Positions 8,041 to 16,519 of a DNA stretch of 20,842 nt are shown one piece after another. The notes under the pieces are model-generated. The model was not told the origin of the DNA and did not search any database. It saw only the letters and a program-made list of their open reading frames with translations. The stretch comes from Ascoidea tarda (nom. inval.) (lineage: Eukaryota; Ascomycota; Saccharomycetes; Ascoideales; Ascoideaceae): NCBI GenBank assembly GCA_030560485.1, contig JAKTTS010000274.1, forward strand, positions 1-20,842. Direction: 5' to 3'. The stretch's first letter is position 1; every line of letters begins with the position of its first letter. The position numbers and the translations under genes are program-made.

Positions 8041-9899
8041 ATGGACATTTTCCAGCAAGAGCGTCGTACCTACAAGTATGTTCACCAGCGTTTCTATTTG
8101 TTTGCCCAGTTGTATATTGGCTTTTGTTGCCATTTTATTTGCTCCATTCCTTAATTACTTGATCCCCTTCTGGTGCTCTTTGCTAATTCATATACTAACT
8201 ACTCCCGGTTTTCAGAGTCTATAACCAAGATTTTACAATTGACAAGCGATTCCAGCTATCCAAAGAATTGGGCCATGGTGCCTATGGAATCGTTTGTCAA
8301 GCAAAATACATAGAGCTCCCTAATGGAGGCTCTGTTGCCATTAAAAAAGTCACCAACATCTTCACCAAAAAAATTCTCTGCAAAAGAGCCTTACGAGAGC
8401 TAAAACTACTAAAGCACTTCACTGGCCATAAAAACATCACCTGTCTCTATGATCTAGACATTGTCAACCCTGCAAAATTCAACGAAATCTATCTTTATGA
8501 AGAACTAATGGAGTGCGATTTGCACCAAATCATCAGATCAAAACAACGCCTAACTGATGACCATTACCAATCATTCATCTACCAAATTTTAAACGGTTTG
8601 AAATATATCCATTCTGCTGATGTCCTACACAGAGATTTAAAACCCTCAAACCTATTAGTCAACGCTGATTGCGAACTAAAAATTTGCGACTTTGGTTTAG
8701 CCAGAGGTTACTCTGAAGACCCCTCCAAAAATAGAGGTTTTTTGACTGAATATGTTGCCACAAGATGGTACAGAGCTCCTGAAATCATGCTAAGTTTTCA
8801 AAGCTATTCAAAGGCAATCGATCTTTGGTCTGTTGGTTGCATATTAGCTGAGTTATTAGGTGGAAAACCAATCTTCAAAGGTAAAGACTATGTTGACCAA
8901 TTAAACCAAATCCTAAGAATCATTGGAACTCCCAATGAGGAAACCTTGGTCAGAATCGGCTCCAGAAGAGCCCAAGATTATGTTCGTTCTTTACCTTATA
9001 TGCCCAAAGTAGAATACCTAAAACTATTTCAAGGACTAAGTGGTAATCCCAATCTATCCATAAACCCTCTAGCTTTGGATTTACTAGAAAAAATGCTAAC
9101 TCTAGATCCAACCCAAAGAATCGACGTCAACCAAGCTTTACACCACGCTTACTTGAAAGTCTGGCACGACCCAAATGAGGAGATTTCTTGCGAAACAAAA
9201 TTCGATTTTGGTTTTGAAGAAATTAATGATTTAGATGAAATGAGAAGCTTGATTGTCGAAGAAGTTAGAAGTTTCAGAGAAAGTGTCAGAATACCACAAA
9301 CTCCAATCAATTCGGATCCAAAATCACAACCCCAACCTCAATCTCAAGATGAAATTCCAGATATCACTCATCAGCAACAATTAGATCAATATCAACAACA
9401 GCAACAACAACAATATCAGGCTCAAGCTCAAGCTCAAGCACAAGCTCAGGCACAAGCACAAGCTCAAGCTCAAGCACAAGCTCAGGCACAAGCACAAGCA
9501 CAAGCTCAAGCCCAAATTGAAGCTCAAATGCAAGAACAGTACCAATATCAGCAATATCAACAACAATATCAAGCCCAAATTGCTCAAGCGCAAGCTGTCC
9601 AAGCTGCACAAGGTCAAAATCAAGGTCAAAATCAAGGTCTAATTGCTCAGGTTGGTCAATTGGATTTTAGAACACCAGCGGTTAATGAAGAGGATTTACC
9701 ACCAAAACCACAAGAAAACATTTATATTCAACAAAATTATCAAAATAATAATCCTAATAATAGTAACAATAATACTAATAACAATAATGCTGGCAACGCC
9801 GGTTATAATAATGATAACAATACAAATAGCAATCACAATGTTAATAGTTTCGATAACTTGGAAAAAGAATTGGAGTTTGGTTTAGATAGATACTGTTAG
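8041..9899 (+). CDS. SLT2: Slt2/Mpk1 cell-wall-integrity MAP kinase (two exons)
   Basis: Exon 1 is 8041-8075 and exon 2 is 8216-9899; joined they give 572 residues (S. cerevisiae Slt2 has 484). The junction completes YKVYNQDF, matching the family N-terminus, which fixes both the start and the splice sites. The P-loop GHGAYG is at 31-36, the VAIKK lysine at 55, HRD at 150-152, DFG at 170-172, and the dual-phosphorylation TEY at 189-191. APE and the full kinase C-lobe follow. The tail has a polyQ stretch, 16 Gln-Ala repeats, an Asn-rich stretch, and the conserved [11 protein letters not shown] end near the C-terminus. In the family, Slt2 is the terminal kinase of the Pkc1-Bck1-Mkk1/2 cascade and acts on Rlm1 and SBF. 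All catalytic residues are present and the gene looks intact. No CTG codon was seen in it. Confidence 0.97.
8076..8215 (+). other. SLT2: Spliceosomal intron of SLT2
   Basis: A 140-base intron with the canonical yeast donor GTATGT at 8076-8081, a perfect TACTAAC branch site at 8193-8199 and a CAG acceptor at 8213-8215, giving a branch-to-acceptor distance of about 16 bases. It interrupts codon 12 (AA|A) after only 35 coding bases, the 5'-biased position common in yeasts. Removal restores a continuous frame matching the Slt2 N-terminus. Confidence 0.96.
9417..9512 (+). repeat. Gln-Ala codon repeat in SLT2 tail
   Basis: Sixteen consecutive CAR-GCN codon pairs (96 bases) encode a perfect (QA)16. 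Codons are mixed (GCT, GCA, GCC; CAA, CAG) in partly periodic blocks, suggesting expansion by duplication of short blocks. A Gln run precedes it at about 9369-9416. The same site in S. cerevisiae Slt2 is a polyQ tract. Confidence 0.93.
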
Positions 9900-9926
9900 G
9901 TTTGAAATTTAATTACTTTTTATTTC

Positions 9927-9956
9927 CATTTTTTATACGATCATTTTTTATACGAT
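9927..9956. repeat. 15-bp tandem duplication after SLT2
   Basis: Two perfect head-to-tail copies of CATTTTTTATACGAT, just downstream of the SLT2 stop and so probably in its 3' UTR. Confidence 0.85.
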
Positions 9957-9962
9957 CATTAT

Positions 9963-9990
9963 AAATCATAAATCATAAATCATAAATCAT
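9963..9990. repeat. AAATCAT x4 tandem repeat
   Basis: Four perfect 7-base copies immediately after the 15-bp duplication, about 65 bases downstream of the SLT2 stop. Confidence 0.88.
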
Positions 9991-10755
9991 TATCAATTAA
10001 TATGAATCCTATAGATACTAATTGATAAAAATCGATATTATTTACAACTTGTTTATTATTTATTATTTATTGAGCAATTATTTACTTTCTATTACTGTTT
10101 TTTGTATTGTTTTGTGTGTTTTCTTTTTATTGAAGATAAAAAAACTTTTTAGCCTTTTTTTTTATTTTAATTTTACTCAAATCTACTTAATTTTACTTAA
10201 TTTTACTTGATTTCTATTGATTTTTATCGATTTTTGTTAATTTTTTTAATCTCAATTTTTTTTGTTTACTTGATTCATTTGTACTCATTGATAAACCACC
10301 CTAGAATTGTCAACTTCTTTGAAAAACAGGAAAATAGGAAAATAGTTATATTACTTTGACACTGAGGCAACAATAAGAAATTGTTTCTTTATTCAATCTC
10401 TTATAACCACATCCAGAGAGCCAATTCAACCGCTCATCCGCACCACGGTTGAAAAATAGCTGAATAATGTACCAAATACGTTGCATGGTTGAACCCATAC
10501 TAAAAATGAAACCATCTTTTGCAGGAAAACACCGAAATAAAATAAGGTTTCAACAGCTTTCCAACGATTTTAACGCTTTTTCAACAATCTCGACAATCTG
10601 TTGTTCTGGGTCACAGGACCGTTGCTGAATGCTACATTTTCAACATCAAAACAAAAACTTCTGGTTGAAATTCTTAATACAGGAATCGACCAATCGTCTG
10701 GCATCACTGTTCAGAAAAACATTTAAAATCACCAAAAAAGTTAATTTTGTATGAG
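9991..10755. other. Gene-free stretch between SLT2 and tRNA-Phe, with a TTCAAC/GTTGAA cluster
   Basis: The left part (to about 10300) is T-rich with loose repeats of the type TTTTACTTAATTT and encodes nothing. The right part (10320-10740) is more balanced in composition and holds seven copies of TTCAAC or its complement GTTGAA, at 10425, 10448, 10488, 10549, 10580, 10639 and 10664. I see no open frame, no terminal repeats and no known promoter. It might be an old element remnant, since tRNA flanks are common insertion sites, but nothing confirms that. Confidence 0.4.
10734..10739 (-). terminator. RNA polymerase III terminator for tRNA-Phe
   Basis: A run of six T on the minus strand, 16 bases past the 3' end of the tRNA-Phe gene. 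Oligo(dT) is the standard pol III stop signal. Confidence 0.7.
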
Positions 10756-10779
10756 TGCGATTTCTGTGGATCGAACACA

Positions 10780-10811
<32 letters not shown>

Positions 10812-10828
10812 GACTGAGCTAAAACCGC
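10756..10828 (-). tRNA. tF(GAA): tRNA-Phe (GAA), intronless
   Basis: The 73-base gene folds fully: acceptor stem GCGGTTT/AAATCGC (one G-U pair), D arm with TAGCTCAG, anticodon stem TCAGA/TCTGA closing the loop CTGAAGA (anticodon GAA), T arm with GTTCGATCC, and A as discriminator. It is very close to S. cerevisiae tRNA-Phe. A box (TAGCTCAGTCGG) and B box (GTTCGATCC) are intact. There is no intron after the anticodon, although the S. cerevisiae tRNA-Phe genes carry one. Confidence 0.97.
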
Positions 10829-11116
10829 CGAACTTTAATTGTTTATCTCATAAGTTATGTGCAATGTTACTTATCACATGCTTGTTTGAGAAAATGCAAC
10901 ACCGGATAAACCTGCATTAACATCTTACACACTTGCTTACAAGCTTTTTTTGCGCATACAATCCTCACCGATGGCTCTATTGGTTCCCTGTTGCTATGAA
11001 ATCGTGTATTAGTCACAAAAAAGAATCACCCAAAAGGGAACCTCTGTTTTACAAGAGAATATCTATAATAAGAAATGGATAAAACTGAATAAAATTATTC
11101 AAATAAATAAAGTCCA

Positions 11117-12826
11117 CTAAAGATCAAGAAGGAAATCAAGAACTAAATGCTCTCTGAGATACTTTTTTATTTTGTCCTCGTCATATTCTGTTTCACTTCC
11201 ACTTTTTAATCTCTCTGAATTATAGCAACTTGAAAAATCCTTTAGCAATTGTTTTAACCTCAAGTCTTCTGTGCTTTCAGCTTTAACTAGTTTATACTTG
11301 ATGGATCCATTATAAATGAATTTACTAATTTCTCTATCCAAATTATAATATGAAGAAACCATTATTGATTCAACTATGTGGTAACAGTATGAAACCGGCT
11401 CCATATTTACATCCGTAATATTCTTTCGATCTAGTGCTTCTGCCTCTTTAATGTACTTATTGTAGATATCAATTGAATCATCGAAATTATTAATCGATTT
11501 GTAAAAAATCAAACATTTGACGAGTCTTGTGTTAAATTTCTCATCTCCATCATTGTTGATATCCTTGCCATTAATATATTTATCAATAAAACTATTGATT
11601 AAATTCTCTTTATTCTTAGTAGATTCAAATAAATACAAATAAACTAAACTTTTAAAATAACCCAAGTTGTTGTTTTTAACTTCAATTTCATCAATAAATT
11701 CCAACTTTGAGTATTTTTCGTATCGATTTAAATACTTGTCAATTTTTTTTTGATTGAAAAACCCATAATAAATCAACAATTTTTCTCGAATACTCTTAGA
11801 ACCATCACTGTCTTCTATATCAAATTTATTCGAATCAATGACCTCTTGTAATCGATAGAATTCCTCCTCCAAGTAATTATTATTATCATGAGCTTTTTCA
11901 ATGCCAATCTTTGGTATTTTTTTCCTTCTTCTAATTTCAATAAAAAATTCCAATAACTTTTTACAATCACTCGTATCAAGATTCTGTTCAATTTTTAATC
12001 GATTTTCTTTATTTAATAAAAATTGAATAATTTTGGCTTGAAATTCGTCATTATAAGTTTTAATGTCCAATTTTTTATTTAAAACAATTTTAACAATTTC
12101 TTTTGCTTCTGTTTCTTCATTATAAAAATCAAATAAAAGATTTATTTCATTTTTTTTAAGACATTGATTAATTAAATACTCTTTAAAAATTTCTTCAACT
12201 TCTTCTGTATTAATTAAAAAATTTTCTGAAAATAATTCATTATCTCTAAAAATCCTTAAAATCTTATTGAAGTTATCTTCTCCGAATTCTTTTTCATTTT
12301 CAATTAGTTTTTTAATCAACAAATTTAAAAAAAATTGAATATCCTTTTCCAATTTTTTATCCTTCAATAAACTTGGTTCAATTTTACAAATATCCTCATA
12401 AAAATCCCAGCAATAATAATCTCTTTCATTCCGATAATTTAATTTTAAAAATTTATTTATTAACTGCATTTTTTCAATTTTGTTAAAAGTATTGGGAAGT
12501 TCTTGATGATTTTTAATAAGAATCTTGAAACAATTGAATGAAACATTTAATGTCGTTTCATTTTTCTTTAACTTTTTATCCCTAAATATATTTAATATCA
12601 ATGAATTGTATAATGCTTTTTTTTCAGATTTCAATAGTTCATTGCTAACAATGATCTTAAAATACAAGTCCTCAAAGTGTTCCTCGTTCTTTATCTGTGG
12701 TATCTGTTTGTTGAAAGATATAAAACTATTTGTATTCCACAAACATTTTGATGAAGAAAAGCTTCTTTTGTTTATTATATTCCTATTATATCTTGCGTAA
12801 ATCCCAAATAAACAATATCTTCTCAT
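11117..12826 (-). CDS. Unrecognised protein with a mitochondrial-type presequence
   Basis: 569 residues from ATG 12824-12826 to TAG. The first about 47 residues are rich in Arg, Lys and Ser and lack Asp/Glu (MRRYCLFGIYARYNR..., then RSFSSS), the typical form of a mitochondrial matrix presequence. The rest is almost all helical and rich in Lys, Glu, Leu, Asn and Ile, with no catalytic motif. It could be a fast-evolving helical-repeat protein (PPR or similar) of the kind that handles mitochondrial RNA or translation in yeasts, but I see no clear repeat period, so this is inference. It is transcribed divergently from the AT-hook gene, with 446 bases between the two starts. The gene looks complete. 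Confidence 0.75.
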   Translation of the reverse strand: MRRYCLFGIYARYNRNIINKRSFSSSKCLWNTNSFISFNKQIPQIKNEEHFEDLYFKIIVSNELLKSEKKALYNSLILNIFRDKKLKKNETTLNVSFNCFKILIKNHQELPNTFNKIEKMQLINKFLKLNYRNERDYYCWDFYEDICKIEPSLLKDKKLEKDIQFFLNLLIKKLIENEKEFGEDNFNKILRIFRDNELFSENFLINTEEVEEIFKEYLINQCLKKNEINLLFDFYNEETEAKEIVKIVLNKKLDIKTYNDEFQAKIIQFLLNKENRLKIEQNLDTSDCKKLLEFFIEIRRRKKIPKIGIEKAHDNNNYLEEEFYRLQEVIDSNKFDIEDSDGSKSIREKLLIYYGFFNQKKIDKYLNRYEKYSKLEFIDEIEVKNNNLGYFKSLVYLYLFESTKNKENLINSFIDKYINGKDINNDGDEKFNTRLVKCLIFYKSINNFDDSIDIYNKYIKEAEALDRKNITDVNMEPVSYCYHIVESIMVSSYYNLDREISKFIYNGSIKYKLVKAESTEDLRLKQLLKDFSSCYNSERLKSGSETEYDEDKIKKYLREHLVLDFLLDL

Positions 12827-13272
12827 TTTAGTACTTTGATATCAAACTCGGTGAATTAAAAACTGGAGAATTTTGTAAAAACTATAAATTTTTGTAACTT
12901 CAAATTTCCCTCCACGACTTTTTCACACTTTTTATTTTTTTTTTTTTTATTTTTTTTATTTCTATTTCTTTCTATTTATTTTAATTATTTTGATTATTTT
13001 TTTCTCTAATATTTATTGGCTTATTAATTTATTAATTTATAATATATTTTTCTTGCTGAATAATCCTTTTTATTATTTAATTCTGAAAGCTTTTGCTATT
13101 TTGAGGATTCTTTTTTGTTGCTTTACCTTTCCTTGAATTTATAAAACAATTTGAAAATAACAAAATTAGCAATAGGTATTTGACGATACAATACAAAAAA
13201 CGTTGAGTAGAATCAAAACAAACAATTCTTATTTTTAACGTAATTACAATTGTCTTTAATACTAGCAGAAAA
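12827..13272. promoter_or_regulatory. Divergent promoter region with poly(dT) tracts
   Basis: The 446 bases between two divergent starts contain dense T runs at about 12919-12980, including 14 consecutive T at 12935-12948. Long poly(dA:dT) tracts exclude nucleosomes in yeast promoters, so this probably serves as the shared open region. No specific factor site is clear. Confidence 0.5.
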
Positions 13273-14859
13273 ATGAGCCAAAATGACACAGTGAGCAAAA
13301 TTACCAAAGATGAATCGGAAAAAATTAATAGTCAGGAGAATGAAAACAAACACAAATTAAACCATTCAGGTTCTCCAAAAGATTCAAGCGATTCAAGCGA
13401 TGAAACTTTTTGGATTTTAAGCTCGACTGACGAAGATAATGACAATAATGACAATAATGACAATAATGACAATAATGACAATAATGACAATGGAGAGAAA
13501 AATGAAGACGTAAATATAAAGATTGGGGAAGGAAATTTTGCAGAAATCAATAAAACTTCCAATCAAAACCTTTCATTAATTGACAATAATTCTTGCACTG
13601 TTTTTAATGAAAAATTTCAGGTGATTAGTGCTGAAGATATCAATAAAACTATTACTAAAAGACCAAGAGGAAGACCAAGAGGAATACAAAAAAAGCCAAA
13701 TAAAATTAATAAAAGTGGTAAGAAACGAGGAAGACCTAAAAAGAATTTAAATCTAGTGGTTGATTCAGAAAAGAATTCCAATTGTATCGATAAAAATAAA
13801 GTAAATAGCCAAACTTCAGAAGCAAATAAAAATTTTACTGAGTATGATACAACCACTATGACAGAGGAAAGTATATATATCAGTGAACCAAATGAAAGTT
13901 CAAATTCTAGTTTTAATTCTAGCGATATTGAGTTGATCTCAACTAAAAAATTTTCCCCAATTGTTGAAACTGCGACTCAAGCAAGAGGGCGACCAAGAAA
14001 AAATATAATTTTTTTTTACAATGACTCAAATGAAAACACAGGCAAGGATTTTAAGAAGAAAAAAAGAGGAAGACCAAAAAAAACCAAACCAGTTTTATTG
14101 GATAATAACGATAAGACTAAAAATAGTATTGAAAATAAAGACAAATTTATTTTGGAACTCAGTCTTAGTGATATTACACCTGGAGATGATGATTCATCTG
14201 ACAACCATAAAACTAAATATTTCAAAGATTTACTGGTTCCAATTGTCAAAAGGGGCAAAGGAAGACCCAAAAAACAAAGAGATGTTGCGCCAAATAAATT
14301 GGAAAGAAGAACAAGACATATTTTTGGGGACAAAATAGCAACTAGTATTAATGGTAATGGAAATGGTAATGGAAATGGTAATGGTAATGTTAACGGTAAC
14401 TATATAAGTGATGAAATTAAATTGGTTAGGCCGAGGGGAAGACCTAGAAAGCATTTCAATAGTTCAAACAAGGATACTCTCAAAAAACCACATACAGTGA
14501 ATGAAAAGCTAGGAATTTTAAAAATGATTTCAAAGGAAATTACAGGCACAAGAAGAAGAGGAAGACCGAGAAAGATAGCATCGAATACAATATTAAACAA
14601 CCTTGATGTCAACAGGATTCCAACCAAAAGAGGTAGAGGCAGACCAAGAAAATTGGTTGGTCAAGAGAAAATAACATTCACTATAAATCCTATTGGAAAT
14701 GGTGTGTACTCTAAAGAAGAAATAATAAATTCCTTGAACAAACTAGACGATCATTTTGCGTCATCGAGGGTCAGAGGAATAATTAAGCCTTCTGAGTACG
14801 ATTCTGGATCAGATTCAGATTTCGAAGAGATTACTTTTAAGACCACCAAAAAGGATTGA
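13273..14859 (+). CDS. Protein with eight AT-hook motifs
   Basis: 528 residues from ATG 13273 (AAAAATGAG context) to TGA. Eight GRP-core AT-hooks are spread along the chain, with cores near residues 130-136, 152-157, 238-242, 265-270, 327-334, 386-393, 427-434 and 453-460 (for example RGRPRK, KRGRPKK). AT-hooks bind the minor groove of AT-rich DNA, so a nuclear, chromatin-associated role is likely. Between hooks the protein is disordered and Ser/Asn/Asp-rich. It has a DNN repeat at about 57-73 and a GN repeat at about 360-376. The C-terminus is acidic and Ser-rich (SGSDSDFEE). No enzymatic or folded domain is visible. The hooks differ in codon choice, so they are not a recent tandem expansion. 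I cannot assign an orthologue. Confidence 0.85.
   Translation: MSQNDTVSKITKDESEKINSQENENKHKLNHSGSPKDSSDSSDETFWILSSTDEDNDNNDNNDNNDNNDNNDNGEKNEDVNIKIGEGNFAEINKTSNQNLSLIDNNSCTVFNEKFQVISAEDINKTITKRPRGRPRGIQKKPNKINKSGKKRGRPKKNLNLVVDSEKNSNCIDKNKVNSQTSEANKNFTEYDTTTMTEESIYISEPNESSNSSFNSSDIELISTKKFSPIVETATQARGRPRKNIIFFYNDSNENTGKDFKKKKRGRPKKTKPVLLDNNDKTKNSIENKDKFILELSLSDITPGDDDSSDNHKTKYFKDLLVPIVKRGKGRPKKQRDVAPNKLERRTRHIFGDKIATSINGNGNGNGNGNGNVNGNYISDEIKLVRPRGRPRKHFNSSNKDTLKKPHTVNEKLGILKMISKEITGTRRRGRPRKIASNTILNNLDVNRIPTKRGRGRPRKLVGQEKITFTINPIGNGVYSKEEIINSLNKLDDHFASSRVRGIIKPSEYDSGSDSDFEEITFKTTKKD
13441..13491 (+). repeat. GACAATAAT minisatellite in AT-hook gene
   Basis: Five perfect 9-base units plus a partial one, encoding Asp-Asn-Asn repeats. 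The unit is a multiple of three, as expected for a tolerated coding repeat. Confidence 0.9.
14351..14400 (+). repeat. AATGGT/AATGGA repeat in AT-hook gene
   Basis: Eight 6-base units of AAYGGN/AATGTT type, encoding a Gly-Asn run between the fifth and sixth AT-hooks. Confidence 0.85.
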
Positions 14860-15445
14860 AGGGCGTTGAATGGTGTTGATTATAGTATTCTGAATGTAAT
14901 TTTATGAATTTTTTTTTAAATTTGAATTATTTTATCTGATAAACAGTGGTTTTCATTTTTTATTTTTTTTATTCCTATGTTTTGATCGATCTTGGTCAAT
15001 TTTAAGTACAATAGCAATATTGAAAACTGACCAAGAAAATAAAAAAACCTCTTAGTTGAGATTTTTTTTAAACATCCCGGAGTGTTCTAAGTTGTGTTTA
15101 TAAAAGTAAGATTGCTTAACGGTTTTAGTTAAAATTCCTTTTAGAGAAATACTTTTAATACATTTTAGCTGAAATATAAAAGAAAGTAATTAGAAGAGAG
15201 CTTAAATTGTTATAAATAAAAATAGAAAAGAAATATAATGTCATTAATAACTAAAAGAGAAAACTAAACAATATTGAAAAATAAAAAGCAAAAACTGTGG
15301 TGATAAAAAAAAAAAATTGATATTTTTTAAAAATCAATTTTTATAATAATTTTCTAATTAACTATCCAATAAAAAAGCTAGCCAGAAATAAAAAAAAAAA
15401 CAATAATTCATAAAATTTCATTTTATGAGTTGAAAAGATAATTTC
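14860..15445. other. Convergent intergenic region with a long hairpin
   Basis: 586 AT-rich bases separate the 3' ends of the AT-hook gene and the first zinc transporter gene. The content is T-rich near the former and A-rich near the latter, as expected for 3' ends read from both sides. The only distinct structure is the inverted repeat at 14991-15035. Confidence 0.5.
14991..15035. terminator. Inverted repeat, possible 3'-end hairpin
   Basis: Arms CTTGGTCAATTTT (14991-15003) and AAAACTGACCAAG (15023-15035) pair at 12 of 13 positions around a 19-base loop. It lies about 130 bases after the AT-hook stop, between convergent genes. A role in 3'-end formation is inferred only. Confidence 0.4.
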
Positions 15446-16519
15446 TTAAGCCCATTTACCCAAACAGGACATAAGAGCAGCACCACTGATAAATAAGATA
15501 TATGCACCGATTAATCTTTTCAAACCATCTCTCTTACCTGGAACACTGTCATCGAATTCGTTGGAGTATAAGAATTCCTGAGCCATCAATTCGACCAATG
15601 AAGAGTATAACAAAACACCAGCAGAGATACTGTCACAGAAACCAGTAACAATTAAAGCAGTTCTGGAACCTGGAACATAAGATTTTCTAACACCAAGACC
15701 GATGGCAGCAGCAATTGGGGTGGTTAAACCATAGGCTACAGCCAATAGGTACGGAGTAAGTTTTTTACTTTCAGGCCATTTCATACAGGCGATTCTGGCA
15801 CCTAAACCTAAACCTTCAAAGAATTGATGGAAAACAATGACAACATAAAGAGTAACAAATTCGTCTCCAGAGGTTGTTAAAGAAAGACCGACAAAGACTG
15901 AATGGAAGATAATACCAAATTCTAAAACAAAGATGGTAACTAATTGACCTGAATAAAGAGTCTTTTCATCAACAGTAGCAGCGCCAACTTCACCACCATG
16001 GTTGTGACCCATTTTGGCCAATTGTTTTTCGAGAGAGGTTTTTGAGTCAGTTTTTTGAATAGCATCTTCTTTATAATCAGTAGCTTCTTGATCACTAATA
16101 GCAGCGGCCATGGCTTTGTTATGAGTTTTGAGGAAATAGTAAATCAAAATTTCAACCAAGAAAATGATACAAAGAGCAATTAATGTAACAGCTAAACCCA
16201 TTGGATATTCATTCCAAATACCACCTAAACATGGGTCAGAAAGACAGGCAATACCTGGATCCAAAAGATGGATAAAAGTGGTTGCAAGAATAACTCCTGA
16301 ACCAAAATATTTACAATAGAAGAAACACCAATCGGGCATTCTGATCCAAGAAGTTTTTGAATTAGCAGACATAACTGGGAAAACAGCACCGAACAACGAA
16401 GTGACTAAAAGCACAGGAACTGTTGAGATTCTGGCTCCCCAGTGTTCACCATTATAGTCATTAGAGGTGGCACATTCATCACCTTGACCACCAAAGAAGA
16501 CGTCACTAAATGAAGACAT
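15446..16519 (-). CDS. Zrt1/Zrt2-type ZIP zinc transporter, copy A
   Basis: 357 residues, ATG to TAA. It has an extracellular start with Cys17 and a YNG...ARI motif, then about eight hydrophobic segments. HSVFVGLSL lies at 206-214 in TM4 and HQFFEG at 231-236 in TM5, giving the ZIP metal-site residues (H206, G211, H231, E235). The C-terminus is LGKWA, as in fungal Zrt proteins. The cytosolic loop between TM3 and TM4 (about 131-188) has only one short HNH pair (172-174). ZIP proteins import Zn2+ across the plasma membrane. A TATAAAT box lies on the minus strand at 16648-16654, 129 bases before the start. The gene is complete and is the 3' member of a same-strand tandem pair. I cannot say by eye whether it corresponds to Zrt1 or Zrt2. 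Confidence 0.93.
   Translation of the reverse strand: MSSFSDVFFGGQGDECATSNDYNGEHWGARISTVPVLLVTSLFGAVFPVMSANSKTSWIRMPDWCFFYCKYFGSGVILATTFIHLLDPGIACLSDPCLGGIWNEYPMGLAVTLIALCIIFLVEILIYYFLKTHNKAMAAAISDQEATDYKEDAIQKTDSKTSLEKQLAKMGHNHGGEVGAATVDEKTLYSGQLVTIFVLEFGIIFHSVFVGLSLTTSGDEFVTLYVVIVFHQFFEGLGLGARIACMKWPESKKLTPYLLAVAYGLTTPIAAAIGLGVRKSYVPGSRTALIVTGFCDSISAGVLLYSSLVELMAQEFLYSNEFDDSVPGKRDGLKRLIGAYILFISGAALMSCLGKWA
15714..15931 (-). repeat. Identity block 1, copy A (ZIP pair)
   Basis: These 218 bases are identical to 18214-18431, with no mismatch even at third codon positions. The block codes for the TM4-TM6 metal-binding region. The flanking bases differ at once on both sides. Confidence 0.95.
16335..16468 (-). 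repeat. Identity block 2, copy A (ZIP pair)
   Basis: These 134 bases are identical to 18844-18977. The block codes for the N-terminal region including TM1 (about residues 18-62). Confidence 0.95.

Noticed and set aside
10320-10740. Solo LTR beside the tRNA gene
   Set aside because: No matching terminal repeats or flanking target duplication could be made out, so no element is claimed.
13077-13307. Minus-strand 76-codon hydrophobic frame
   Set aside because: It overlaps the start of the AT-hook gene and its promoter; the hydrophobic character comes from a T-rich strand.
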